DNA of 62,168 nucleotides from JABMRP01 sp964444795 (GTDB lineage: Bacteria; Planctomycetota; Planctomycetia; Pirellulales; Thermoguttaceae), in contig CAYUIQ010000015.1 of the NCBI GenBank assembly GCA_964444795.1, positions 1 to 62,168 of the forward strand. Direction: 5' to 3'. Shown here piece after piece: positions 32,609-41,675 of the stretch. The notes beneath the pieces are model-generated. The model was not told where the DNA came from. It saw only the letters and a list, made by a program, of their open reading frames with translations, and did not search any database. Position 1 is the first letter of the stretch, and each line of letters opens with the position of its first letter. The position numbers were made by a program, and so were the translations under genes.

Positions 32609-34927
32609 GTGGCGCAACGTTTTTCCGAGTTCCTCATTGCCCGGCGACGATGGCTCCTGGCCACGGCCATGGTGCTCACCGGCGTGGCATGGGTGTCGGC
32701 TGGCCCGTTGACCTTCGACCGTTCGCTGGTCAACATGTTCGCTCCCGGCGATCCGTTGCTTCGGCCGTACGAGAAACTCCGGCGGGTCTTCGGCGGCAAT
32801 GAGATCGTGCTCGCCGTGTATCGAGACGATGCATTGCTGGAGTCCGACGGTCGGGGCCTGAAGGAGTTGTCCGCGGTTCGCCGCCAACTCGGTGCCGTGC
32901 CTGGCGTGAAAGCCGCCGTCGGGCTCGATCAGATGCTCCCCGGGAAAACCGTGCAAGCGGACGACCCCCGGACGCGCCGCGCGCTCGATCTGTTCGAGGG
33001 CTACACACACAGCCGCGACGGCGCCGTGGCGGCCGTTATCTGCGTGTTGCACTCCCCCGCGCCGGACGACGCTCCCCGCCGGAAAACCGTCGACCAGTTA
33101 CGCCGGATCATCGGCGAGTATCCCTCGGGCATGATCACCGGCGAACCGGTGATGGTGACCGACGGGTTTCGCTACGTCGAGGAGGACGGCCGGCGATTGG
33201 CCTGGGCGTCGACCTTGTTGCTGGCCGCCACGATCGTGCTGTGTTTCGGCAGCGTGCGCTGGGTGCTGGTGGCCGTGGCCGTGGTGCAACTGGCGCTGCT
33301 GTTGACCAAGGCGACGCTCGTTTGGCTGGATTGGCAGTTGAGCATGGTCAGTTCGATGCTCGTGGCGATCATCACCGTGGTAGGGATCGCCACGGTCGTT
33401 CACGTGATCGTCCGATTTCGTCATATTCGTCTGGGTGGAGCGTCGGCCGAGCAGTCATTGTCTCGCGCCGGAGCCCTGTTGGCCGTTCCCATCTTCTGGG
33501 CTTGCCTGACCACGGCCGTGGGGTTCCTCGCGCTGGTGGTGGCCGAGGTGGGGCCGGTGCAGGATTTCGGCTTGATGATGGCCGTCGGGGCGGTGGCGGT
33601 CATGGTGGCCGTGGTGCTGGTTGTGCCCGGGCTGGCGCTGCTGGGACATGTGGATTCCGCTCCCAAGCCGGCCTGGGGGGAAGCGTTCTTGGCCCGCCAA
33701 CTCGATCGGCCACTCGCTTGGGCCGCGCGCCGGCCCGCACGGGTTGGTGTGCTCACTTTCCTGCTGGTCGGGGTGGCGGCGGCGGGAAGTTTTCGCCTGG
33801 AGGTGGAAACCGATTTCATCCGCAATTTTCGCCGCCATACACCCGTTGCCCGTTCCTACCGCTTCGTCGAAGAGCATCTCGGGGGCGCCGGTGTTTGGGA
33901 CGTCGTGGTGCCCGCCCCCTCGAAACTTGATTGGGAAACGCTCCACAAACTCCAGCAACTCGAAGACCGGCTCCGCCGCGAGGTGACCGTCGTCGACGCC
34001 CGTGGCGATTCGGTTCCCGGGCTGACCAAAGTGATCAGCTTGGCCGATCTGGTTCGGGCTTATGCGCCGATCGATCCGGATCGGTTACCCCGGGTCGGTG
34101 TTTCCGCTCGTCCCGACTGGTTGCCGTCGATTGGCGTCAACGCCCGGGATTTGCAGGTCCGTTTCGAGTTGGCGGCCATGAACAAGCGTCTGCCCGTCAT
34201 GGTACAAACTCTTTATGGTGAAGATCGCGAGAACCCGGGGCAACACTATCTGCGCATCATGCTTCGCTCGCGGGAGCGTCAGGCATCGGCTCAAAAACAG
34301 GAGCTGATCCGGCAAGTCGAGACGATATGCCGCCAGCAATATCCGCCAACCGGCGACGCGCCCGAGGTCGAGGTAACCGGCTACTTCGTCCTCTTGACCC
34401 ATCTGATCGATAGCGTCCTTCGCGACCAATGGACTACCTTCGCCGTGGCGACCGCCGGTATCACGTTGATGATGATCGTGGCCTTCGGCAGCGTCCGTTT
34501 GGCCACCGCGGCTCTGATCCCCAACGCCATGCCGATTGCCGTGGTCACCGGGTTGATGGGTTGGGCCGGACTGCGAATCAACATGGGCGCGGCGATGATC
34601 GCCGCCGTGTCGTTGGGATTATCGATCGATTCGTCGATCCACTACATCAGCGCCTTTCGCCGCGCCCGCGCCGGCGGAAAATCCGTTCCCGAGGCGCTGG
34701 CCGAAGTGCAACAGAACGTCGGCCGCGCAATGACCTTTTCCACCTTGGCCCTGATCGTCGGGTTCACCGTACTGTGTACCAGCCGGTTCGTACCCACGGT
34801 CTACTTCGGAGCCTTGGTCAGTCTGGCCATGCTGGGCGGTCTGGCCGGCAATCTGATCGTCCTGCCGCTGCTGCTGACGCTTTTCGTGCGCGAGAAGACG
34901 GTGGCCACGCCCGATCAAGACAACTGA
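32609..34927 (+). CDS. MMPL/RND-family exporter
   Basis: A 772-residue inner-membrane transporter. Two repeats each have a lone N-terminal helix (RRRWLLATAMVLTGVAWVSA; RRPARVGVLTFLLVGVAAAG), a periplasmic loop and a five-helix bundle with sterol-sensing-like features (MVSSMLVAIITVVGIATVVH; IAAVSLGLSIDSSIHYISAF). This is the MMPL arrangement; such proteins export lipids or hopanoid-type molecules using proton flow. The gene starts with GTG at 32609 and has only a weak AGGA 15 bases upstream. No periplasmic adaptor or outer-membrane partner gene is adjacent, as is usual for the MMPL type. Substrate unknown. Confidence 0.85.
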   Translation: MAQRFSEFLIARRRWLLATAMVLTGVAWVSAGPLTFDRSLVNMFAPGDPLLRPYEKLRRVFGGNEIVLAVYRDDALLESDGRGLKELSAVRRQLGAVPGVKAAVGLDQMLPGKTVQADDPRTRRALDLFEGYTHSRDGAVAAVICVLHSPAPDDAPRRKTVDQLRRIIGEYPSGMITGEPVMVTDGFRYVEEDGRRLAWASTLLLAATIVLCFGSVRWVLVAVAVVQLALLLTKATLVWLDWQLSMVSSMLVAIITVVGIATVVHVIVRFRHIRLGGASAEQSLSRAGALLAVPIFWACLTTAVGFLALVVAEVGPVQDFGLMMAVGAVAVMVAVVLVVPGLALLGHVDSAPKPAWGEAFLARQLDRPLAWAARRPARVGVLTFLLVGVAAAGSFRLEVETDFIRNFRRHTPVARSYRFVEEHLGGAGVWDVVVPAPSKLDWETLHKLQQLEDRLRREVTVVDARGDSVPGLTKVISLADLVRAYAPIDPDRLPRVGVSARPDWLPSIGVNARDLQVRFELAAMNKRLPVMVQTLYGEDRENPGQHYLRIMLRSRERQASAQKQELIRQVETICRQQYPPTGDAPEVEVTGYFVLLTHLIDSVLRDQWTTFAVATAGITLMMIVAFGSVRLATAALIPNAMPIAVVTGLMGWAGLRINMGAAMIAAVSLGLSIDSSIHYISAFRRARAGGKSVPEALAEVQQNVGRAMTFSTLALIVGFTVLCTSRFVPTVYFGALVSLAMLGGLAGNLIVLPLLLTLFVREKTVATPDQDN

Positions 34928-34936
34928 TGCGCGGGC

Positions 34937-35093
34937 GTGCCACTGGCATCTTGCCAGTGCTCTTTCGGTACGTAGCTTGCAGCCGGAAGCGCCCAAAGAA
35001 CGATCCGCGCAGTGGACTTCCGCGCTGAGATGTCCTGGTCGGGCAACATGCAAGCTACGAGCCACGAAAGCACTGGCGGGACGCCAGTGGCAC
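34937..35093. repeat. Large nested palindrome, family B
   Basis: Two small hairpins of the GTGCCACTGGC/GCCAGTG type (34937-34959 and about 35070-35093) are themselves inverted copies, and an inner perfect 11-bp pair CGTAGCTTGCA/TGCAAGCTACG (34971-34981 with 35049-35059) joins them. A related hairpin lies at 56202-56231. It fills the gap between the convergent exporter and lipoprotein genes. No transposase is linked. Confidence 0.8.
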
Positions 35094-35101
35094 CCAGCGC
35101 G

Positions 35102-35557
35102 TTAGGGCGTTCCTTCCCTTGCTCCGCGTTTCAACACGATGAGGATTCGGGCGCTGCCGGAGGTGGACTGGAACTCCTCGGGGCGGGGATCGCCCGGTCG
35201 GGCCGTGCATATCTTCAGCGTGTCGCCCTCGATCGAGTAGATCCCCAACCCGCCGCCGCCCTCGCCGGCGCTTGGGGTCGTGATCTCGATCGATTTGGGC
35301 GTGGTGGTCGCATCGAGCGCGAACGTGGCGTCCGGGAGCTTTTCGCCGCCGGCTCCCTGGATCGACATCTTGCCGTCGCCAAAGACGAATTGGGCGCCAA
35401 GCATCCGCGGATTCGGTTTCCCGTCGGCGATGGCCGATTCGGCGAGCCAGATGCCCTCGATCTTCGGCAGATCGGCTCCCTTGTCGCTTCCCGAGCAACC
35501 GGTCCACGTCGCCACGAGAACCGCGCCCAGCAGCATCCATGCAGTTTGTCGCTTCAT
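35102..35557 (-). CDS. TIGR03067-like planctomycete lipoprotein
   Basis: A 151-residue exported protein with a lipoprotein-type signal (MLLGAVLVATWTGC; Cys at about 21). The mature part has the pattern of the planctomycete TIGR03067 domain: LPKIEGIWLAESAIADGKPN, QFVFGDGKMSIQGAGGEKLP, FALDATTTPKSIEITTPSAG, IYSIEGDTLKICTARPGDPR-P. AGGAG with a 7-base gap supports the start at 35557. The function of this domain is not known. It is divergent from the methyltransferase-PQQ fusion. Confidence 0.8.
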   Translation of the reverse strand: MKRQTAWMLLGAVLVATWTGCSGSDKGADLPKIEGIWLAESAIADGKPNPRMLGAQFVFGDGKMSIQGAGGEKLPDATFALDATTTPKSIEITTPSAGEGGGGLGIYSIEGDTLKICTARPGDPRPEEFQSTSGSARILIVLKRGAREGTP

Positions 35558-35593
35558 GCCAATCTCCTGTTCGCCCGATACCCCGTATTTTGC

Positions 35594-35612
35594 CCCCCGG
35601 CAAAGCCGGGGG
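35594..35612. repeat. CCCCCGGC hairpin, family C copy 1
   Basis: Perfect 8-bp stem CCCCCGGC/GCCGGGGG with an AAA loop, followed by GCTGAT. The same unit recurs at 43594-43612 with loop AGA. Confidence 0.8.
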
Positions 35613-35825
35613 CTGATTCTCATGATCGCCGAATGAGGGCCGCCCGTGCGGAGATTGTACCATTGAACCCGGTACGTACCCAACGGCAGTTTCAACTCCG
35701 TCGCGCCGCTGCCGGCGGAATCAAACCGCAATGTTGACAATCGCTCGGATCGCGGCGACAATCGGCAACGAGACGGTCTCGGACAACCGGGCCGATCGAT
35801 GGACCGGGCAACAAGGAGTTGAAAC

Positions 35826-38800
35826 ATGTGGAGTCGAATGACGATACGCGGACCGTTGCTCGTCGCGGTCGCGCTGACCGGGATGCTTGGCACGTGGGCC
35901 GATGTCTCCCTTGCCGCGGAGTCCGCCGAGGGAGCGGCGCGGGAGATTATTGAAGCGACGGGCGCCGGTGGTGGGATCATCGTCCGTCTCGGTTGCCGCG
36001 ACGGCCGTTTGATCGCCGAGTTGGCCAAGAACCCGCGATTGGTCCTTCACGGCCTGGATACCGACGAAGCCAACATCGCGGCCGCGCGTAAAATGCTCCG
36101 CTCGCAGGACCTTTACGGCCGCGCGTCGGTCGACCGGTTCGACGGCAAGCGGCTTCCGTATGCCGAGAATCTGGTGAATCTGATCGTTGCCGAGGATCTG
36201 GGCGACGTGCCGATGGCCGAGGTGATGCGCGTGCTCTGCCCGCGCGGCGTGGCGTGCATCCGCAAGGACGGGCGGTGGACCACGTCGATCAAGCCGTGGC
36301 CCGAGGAAATCGACGAGTGGACGCACTATCTGCATGGGCCCGACGGCAATGCGGTGGCCCGGGACACGGTCGTCGGCCCGCCGAAGCATTACCAGTGGAT
36401 CGCCGGGCCGCTCTGGTTGCGTTCGCACGAAAGCGACGCCAGCGTGAAAGCGCTGGTGACCGCCCGGGGCCGGATCTTCGCCATCGCCGACGAGGCACCG
36501 GCCAGCCTGCTCGGCGAGAATCCGCTACCCGACAAGTGGTTTCTCACGGCGCGCGACGCCTTCAACGGCATGCCGCTCTGGAAAGTGCCGATCGAGGACT
36601 GGGGCTGGCGAGCCTGGAAACCCTCGTGGTTTACACCCCGGCCGGGCGACATCCCGTTGAACGTCCAGAAACGGCTCGTGGCCGTCGACGACCGTGTCTA
36701 CGTCACGCTCGGTTACCGGGCCCCGGTAAGCCAACTCGACGCGGCCACGGGCCAGGTGCTGCAAACCTACGCCGATACGGACCGCACGGCCGAGATTCTG
36801 GTTCACGAGGGCGTGTTGGTGCTGACCATCTTGCGCGACGATCGGGCCGTCGTTATGGCTGTCGACACCAGAAGCGGCAAGCGATTGTGGGCGTCGGAAA
36901 AGGACTACGGCGGAACGACCACCGATTACTATCGGTTCCGCGCGATGCACGGCAGCGTGACGCCGGCGAAAGTCGATCCCACGCTGAACACGGCGACCGA
37001 CGGCCATGTGATCGCCCTGCTCGACGGCGAGGACGTGGTCTGCCTCGACTACGCCACCGGGCGGGAGAAATGGCGCGCTACCTTCCCCCTGGTCACGGCC
37101 GACTACCGGGCCGGCAATATCGACGCCGGGCGCACGCTCTGGACCGGCACGCTCATCACGCTCGACGGCGCAGTGGTCCATGCCAGCCCCAACCAGCTCG
37201 CCGCCTTCTCGGCCGCCTCGGGCGAACTCCTCTGGAAACAGCCGAAGAAATACCTCGGACACCTGTGGTACGAGTGGAAAGACGTGTTCGTGATCGACGG
37301 CACGGTCTGGACCTGGAGCGCGGAAACGAAGCGGGAGAAGCTCCAGCAGAGCACGCAATCCAGCTCCTGGCCGGTTTCCGTCAACGGCTACGATCTACAA
37401 ACCGGCCGGCTGGTCAAGAGCGTGCCGCTGGGTAATATCTTCAAGACCCATCACCATCATCGCTGCTACCGCAACAAGGCCACCTCGCGTTACATTCTGG
37501 CCAGCCGCCGGGGCACCGAGTTCGTCGACTTGCAGCAGGGCCAACACACAGTCGACAACTGGGTGCGGGGGACTTGCCACTTGGGCATGATACCGGCGGG
37601 CGGTCTGCAATACGTGCCGCCACATCCGTGCGTCTGCTACGACGAGGAGAAGCTCAACGGCTTCCAGGCCTTGGCCCCGGCGATCCCAGAATCGCAGCAA
37701 TCGGCACGCCCCGGCGAAGCACACCCGCTGGAGCGTGGCCCCGCTTTCGGCGAAGTCGCCAGTCCCGACGCCGGCGCCGGAGATTGGCCCGCCTTCCGCC
37801 GTGATGCGTTGCGAAGCGGTTCGGTGAAGGCCGAAGTGCCAACCGCGCCGCGGCTTCTTTGGCAGGCCAATACGGGAGAAAAGCTCTCGGCGCCGGTGGC
37901 CGTCGGCGACCGGCTCTTCGTTTCGACGGTCGACGCCCACGGTGTCGTTGCCCTGGACGCCACCGATGGGAAGCAACTCTGGCAATACACGGCTGGCGGG
38001 CGGATCGATTCGCCACCGACTTACCACCGAGGAACGGTGCTCTTCGGTTCGGCCGACGGTTGGGTCTACTGTGTCGACGCGGCGGCCGGGCAATTAGTCT
38101 GGCGATTCCGCGCGGCGCCCGAGGACCGACGCATCGGCGCCTTCGGCCAACTCGAATCGGCCTGGCCCGTGCATGGTAGCGTGCTGGTGATCGACTCGAC
38201 GGCCTACTTCGCCGCGGGAAGGTCGTCGCACACCGACGGCGGCATTCATCTGTTCGGCCTCGATGCGGCCAGCGGCGAACTCCGCTGCCGGACGACCCTT
38301 CAGGGGCCGTCCTACCGTGTCGACAACATCGAGCAGAACTACGCGCTGCCGATGGGCGCGTTGCCCGATATCCTGCAGGCCGACGACACGTTGATCTACA
38401 TGCGGCATCTCGTGTTCGACCGGCAACTCCAGCCGCGGACGCTTCCCCGTTCGCGGGAGAGCCTGCGGATTCGCGCCCGGGGCGGTTTGCTCGACGAGTC
38501 GTATTTCAAGCGGATTCCCTGGTCGTACACGCCCAAGGGCGGTTGGGCGAGACTCATCGTACACGACCACCAGACCGCCTACTCGGTGCGAATGTTCGAT
38601 AGTCTTCAGGGTCTCGACCCTAAGGTCTATTTCGTCCCGGGGAGCGAAGGATACCTACTGTTTGCCGTCGACCGCGCCACGGGCAAGCGAGCCTGGGAGC
38701 GGCGTATCCCGGTACGAATCAACACGATGGTCGCCGCCGAGAATCTGCTGCTGGTCGCCGGACCACCCGACGTCGTCGATCCCGACGATCCGCTGGGGGC

Positions 38801-38969
38801 GTTCGAGGGTCGCAAGGGAGGCGTGCTCGCGGTCTGCAATCCGGATGACGGGTCGACCCAATGGAAAACCACGCTACCCTCACCGCCGGTGTTCAACGGG
38901 ATGGCCGCGGCCGGCGGCCGTTTCTACGTGACGATGCAAGACGGCACGATCGCCTGCTTCGGCGAGTGA
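35826..38969 (+). CDS. Exported PQQ-like beta-propeller with N-terminal methyltransferase-like domain
   Basis: A 1047-residue exported protein. After a signal peptide (LLVAVALTGMLGTWADVSLA) residues about 40-155 look like a class I methyltransferase fold: GGGIIVRLGCRDGRLIAELA, LHGLDTDEANIAAARKMLRS, LVNLIVAEDLGDVPMAEVMR and LCPRGVACIR. The rest is built of PQQ/YfgL-type propeller blades, recognisable by repeats such as VSQLDAATGQVLQTY, CLDYATGREKWRATF, VALDATDGKQLWQYTAGGRI and YCVDAAAGQLVWRFRA, probably two propellers (about 200-560 and 640-1045). Whether the first part still binds S-adenosylmethionine is doubtful in the periplasm. Role unknown; a quinoprotein dehydrogenase or a binding scaffold is possible. 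Confidence 0.8.
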   Translation: MWSRMTIRGPLLVAVALTGMLGTWADVSLAAESAEGAAREIIEATGAGGGIIVRLGCRDGRLIAELAKNPRLVLHGLDTDEANIAAARKMLRSQDLYGRASVDRFDGKRLPYAENLVNLIVAEDLGDVPMAEVMRVLCPRGVACIRKDGRWTTSIKPWPEEIDEWTHYLHGPDGNAVARDTVVGPPKHYQWIAGPLWLRSHESDASVKALVTARGRIFAIADEAPASLLGENPLPDKWFLTARDAFNGMPLWKVPIEDWGWRAWKPSWFTPRPGDIPLNVQKRLVAVDDRVYVTLGYRAPVSQLDAATGQVLQTYADTDRTAEILVHEGVLVLTILRDDRAVVMAVDTRSGKRLWASEKDYGGTTTDYYRFRAMHGSVTPAKVDPTLNTATDGHVIALLDGEDVVCLDYATGREKWRATFPLVTADYRAGNIDAGRTLWTGTLITLDGAVVHASPNQLAAFSAASGELLWKQPKKYLGHLWYEWKDVFVIDGTVWTWSAETKREKLQQSTQSSSWPVSVNGYDLQTGRLVKSVPLGNIFKTHHHHRCYRNKATSRYILASRRGTEFVDLQQGQHTVDNWVRGTCHLGMIPAGGLQYVPPHPCVCYDEEKLNGFQALAPAIPESQQSARPGEAHPLERGPAFGEVASPDAGAGDWPAFRRDALRSGSVKAEVPTAPRLLWQANTGEKLSAPVAVGDRLFVSTVDAHGVVALDATDGKQLWQYTAGGRIDSPPTYHRGTVLFGSADGWVYCVDAAAGQLVWRFRAAPEDRRIGAFGQLESAWPVHGSVLVIDSTAYFAAGRSSHTDGGIHLFGLDAASGELRCRTTLQGPSYRVDNIEQNYALPMGALPDILQADDTLIYMRHLVFDRQLQPRTLPRSRESLRIRARGGLLDESYFKRIPWSYTPKGGWARLIVHDHQTAYSVRMFDSLQGLDPKVYFVPGSEGYLLFAVDRATGKRAWERRIPVRINTMVAAENLLLVAGPPDVVDPDDPLGAFEGRKGGVLAVCNPDDGSTQWKTTLPSPPVFNGMAAAGGRFYVTMQDGTIACFGE

Positions 38970-39040
38970 ACCCTGTACGATGGGCTTCCAAGCCCGTCGA
39001 ATTCCCACATACCCGCGAGGAACCAACAGGGAGCCCTGCT

Positions 39041-40402
39041 ATGCACAACGCACGTCGAACCGTTCTTCGGACGATCCTCTTCACTGCCGCCCTGTGGCCC
39101 ACGGGATCGTGGTTGCACGCGGCCGACGACGACCAGGACACGCGGCCCCATATCGTGCTCTTTCTGTCCGACGATCACGGCTGGGCCGATTCGGGCGCTT
39201 ACGGCGATTCGTACGTGCGGACGCCGGCCATCGACCGGCTGGCTCGCCAGGGGATGCGACTGGACCGGGCGTTTGCCGCTTCGCCGCTCTGTTCGCCGTC
39301 GCGATGCGTGATCGCGACCGGGCTAATGCCGCATCGCAACGGTGGGCATAAGTTCGGTACGCCGATCAAGCCCGGGCTGCACACCATGCCCGTCTACTTC
39401 AAGAAGCTGGGCTATCAGACGGTCCACGTGGGCAAGTTTCATCACGCTCCCCGCGCGCAGTTTCCCTACGACAAGATCGTCGGCGACGAACGGGCCGCGC
39501 CGGAAATACTCGCCGCGTACCAAGGCGACAAGCCGCTGCTATTGGTCGTCTGCAGTCATTATCCGCACACGCCCTGGGTAAAGAACGAGACCTACGATCC
39601 GGCGAAGATCACCTTGCCGCCCAACTTCGTCGACACGCCCGAGACGCGAACCTCACGCGCCGACTACTATACCGAAGTGACCATCATGGACCGGCTGCTC
39701 GGTAGCGTGCTTGGCGTGCTGAAAAAACGCGGTTGGGAATACCGGACGCTGGTCCTCTACACGAGCGACCAGGGGGCCAACTGGCCGTTTGCCAAATGGT
39801 GCCTTTACGACGCCGGCATCCGCGTGCCGATGGTCGTGCGCTGGCCGGGGAAGATCCGCGCCGCAACCACCAGCGACGCGATGGTCTCCCTGGTCGACCT
39901 GTTGCCCACCTTTCTCGAAGCGGCCGGTGGGAGCGCGCCGAAAGATCTCGACGGGCGGAGTTTTCTCGGCGTGCTGACCGGCAAGACCGACGTACACCGC
40001 CCGGTCATTTTCGCCACGCACACGGGCAACGACAACGGCGGCCCGGGCATCGCCAACCATTGCCCCACGCGGACCATTCGCACGGCCACCCACAAGGTCA
40101 TTCTCAACCTGGCGCCCGAGGAAACCTTCAACACACATATCACGGGCTGCCGGCCGGGAAGTCCGCACTATCTGGCGTTTTGGGATTCCTGGGTCGCGCG
40201 AGCCCGGACCGATCGGCACGCGGCCGCGGTGGTCGACGCCTATCTGCATCGCCCCCGAGAAGAACTCTACGATCTGGCCCGCGACCCCCTGGAACGCCAC
40301 AATCTGGCCGCCGATCCGGCCCATGCCCCGTTGTTGCGCATGCTGCGCGGTCAATTGACCGCATGGCGCAAGGCCCAGGGCGAGGTGTTCGAGGAGCAGT
40401 AA
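39041..40402 (+). CDS. Secreted sulfatase
   Basis: A 453-residue type I sulfatase, heparan N-sulfatase (sulfamidase)-like in layout. A signal peptide (RTILFTAALWPTGSWLHAAD) precedes HIVLFLSDDHGWADSGAYGD with the metal-binding DD at about 44-45. The canonical formylglycine motif is CSPSR with C84. VHVGKFHH and LVLYTSDQGANWPF complete the active site. The start at 39041 gives a proper signal peptide; the frame is open upstream but overlaps the PQQ gene. It lies 71 bp after the PQQ fusion gene on the same strand, so possibly co-transcribed. It is unlike the sulfatase at 23098-24648 in motif and length. Confidence 0.9.
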   Translation: MHNARRTVLRTILFTAALWPTGSWLHAADDDQDTRPHIVLFLSDDHGWADSGAYGDSYVRTPAIDRLARQGMRLDRAFAASPLCSPSRCVIATGLMPHRNGGHKFGTPIKPGLHTMPVYFKKLGYQTVHVGKFHHAPRAQFPYDKIVGDERAAPEILAAYQGDKPLLLVVCSHYPHTPWVKNETYDPAKITLPPNFVDTPETRTSRADYYTEVTIMDRLLGSVLGVLKKRGWEYRTLVLYTSDQGANWPFAKWCLYDAGIRVPMVVRWPGKIRAATTSDAMVSLVDLLPTFLEAAGGSAPKDLDGRSFLGVLTGKTDVHRPVIFATHTGNDNGGPGIANHCPTRTIRTATHKVILNLAPEETFNTHITGCRPGSPHYLAFWDSWVARARTDRHAAAVVDAYLHRPREELYDLARDPLERHNLAADPAHAPLLRMLRGQLTAWRKAQGEVFEEQ

Positions 40403-40657
40403 ACGGGCCGAGCCATGAGGTCCCCTCTCGCTCCGGGAGAGAGGGCTGCTTGAAGCAGAGAAAATTCGCGTTGTGCGCAAGTCACCCGGATGACCGCAGG
40501 TGTGGAAGCCCCAAGAGGGCAACGCCGGCGGCGAGATCGGGAGACCTGCTCCGAACGCTCCCGTTCAGTTGCAGCTCTCTTTTCGTTCCAACAAGACCTG
40601 CTCCGCATCTGCGCGTTTTCCGCCCCTTTTTCGTGCTGCCCAGATTGGGTGTGGCTG

Positions 40658-41230
40658 TCACCTCTTCCCGTCTCTTTCGGCTTCGACGTAATGATCCTTG
40701 ATTACGGCGCTTTCGATTTCGACGGCGTCCGTTTCAATGTTCACATACGTTTTGAATACATGACCACCACGGGCATTCAGAAGGCAATAATACCACGGAC
40801 ATTCACGATTGCCATCAGCATGGAAGTCGAACGGATGCGATGTGTATAGGTCGGGGCCATTTTCGTTGACCAATTGGCCGACGCCGCCATAAAGCCGGAA
40901 CGGCGCATCTTGGATTTCGGGGTAAGACAATTCCAATCCATCGCGCAGCTCGGCAAAATGGCGAATCTCCGCAGCGGCTGGTGATCTGCGCAGAATAGCA
41001 GAGATCATGCACCACTCATCTTCGGTGATGCGCAACGGAAGATGGTAGACGGTCGCGTTTTGTGACCTGCAGATGTCGGCCAAGGATGGGAAGTCGTATG
41101 CCGCGAGGTGCTCTTGGAGCACTGTGTACGTGAGATTCAACGGAACACGTTGACCATCGCTGAGGACGAGAATAGACCCGACCGCTACGTCAAGTACGTC
41201 GGTGAGCACGGGCGCATAGCGATTCATCAT
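40658..41230 (-). CDS. Hypothetical cytoplasmic protein
   Basis: A 190-residue protein with no signal or membrane segment and no recognised family. The sequence is mixed: VLDVAVGSILVLSDGQRVPL, an aromatic acidic middle, then CPWYYCLLNARGGHVFKTYV and a charged end. AGGA lies about 6 bases before the first of two adjacent ATGs. It follows the attC-like site at 41257-41336, in the same direction as the small gene 41291-41539. It could be a cassette gene. Genes of this size beside small orphan genes are often immunity or toxin proteins, but nothing in the sequence proves that. Confidence 0.6.
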   Translation of the reverse strand: MMNRYAPVLTDVLDVAVGSILVLSDGQRVPLNLTYTVLQEHLAAYDFPSLADICRSQNATVYHLPLRITEDEWCMISAILRRSPAAAEIRHFAELRDGLELSYPEIQDAPFRLYGGVGQLVNENGPDLYTSHPFDFHADGNRECPWYYCLLNARGGHVFKTYVNIETDAVEIESAVIKDHYVEAERDGKR

Positions 41231-41256
41231 GCGGTGTCCTGTGCTGTATAGCGCCC

Positions 41257-41336
41257 GTGCTAACCGGGCGGCGGTCAGCGACTCTCGATCTCAGATTCCG
41301 CGCGAAACACCGCTCCGGTTGAGCGTTGTGTTAGGC
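41257..41336 (-). other. attC-like integron recombination site candidate
   Basis: Read on the minus strand it begins with GCCTAAC (RYYYAAC consensus) and ends 80 bp later with GTTAGCA (GTTRRRY expected; imperfect). Inside are complementary arms, CAACCGGAGCGG near the left and CCGCCGCCCGGTT near the right, with mismatches. It lies between two small genes of the same orientation, the position of an attC in a cassette array. Only one copy and no intI are in the window. Confidence 0.35.
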
Positions 41337-41539
41337 GCTATGGGAGTTCGTTTGTTGTGCCACCACCTAAAGTCGACACGTTCGCATCCGGGTCCAATAA
41401 CGCCGAGGATGCGATCACTGCCGCGTGTGGTGTCAAAGGTAAGCCGATTGTATGCCCAAGGAATTTCTGGATCGAGTATCTGACGTTCGGTTTCAAACAG
41501 GGATAGCAACTCCCATTCTTCTGGAAACGGTTCCATCAT
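41291..41539 (-). CDS. Small hypothetical protein, possible cassette gene
   Basis: An 82-residue protein beginning MMEPFPEEWELLSLFETERQ and containing DRILGVIGPGCERVDFRWWH, a plausible conserved core of aromatic and acidic residues. The last about 17 residues (from PIAPNTTLN) are encoded by the attC-like sequence and look like readthrough. The family is unrecognised. A strong hairpin (41547-41566) lies immediately upstream of the start codon and leaves no clear ribosome binding site, so a start further upstream in the same frame is possible. Confidence 0.5.
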   Translation of the reverse strand: MMEPFPEEWELLSLFETERQILDPEIPWAYNRLTFDTTRGSDRILGVIGPGCERVDFRWWHNKRTPIAPNTTLNRSGVSRGI

Positions 41540-41546
41540 GTTCTTT

Positions 41547-41571
41547 CGCGGGCATGGATGCCCGCGTTTTT
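41547..41571 (+). terminator. Hairpin with T-tract (plus strand)
   Basis: Perfect 8-bp stem CGCGGGCA/TGCCCGCG with a TGGA loop, followed by TTTTT on the plus strand. The nearest plus-strand gene ends 1.1 kb upstream, so it may end that transcript or be a stray repeat. On the minus strand it sits just before the start codon of the gene at 41539. Confidence 0.5.
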
Positions 41572-41675
41572 GGGGAGGAATCGGCCTCTGATCTTTGCCC
41601 ACATAACGATTCGCCCGACCGGCGGAGATTCGCCGCGCGAAAAAAGTTTCCGACACCTCTTTCGCCCGTTTCGCG

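Noticed and set aside
34928..35101. Insertion sequence between the exporter and the lipoprotein
   Set aside because: The stretch is only 170 bp, consists of nested palindromes and encodes no transposase; it is listed as a repeat.
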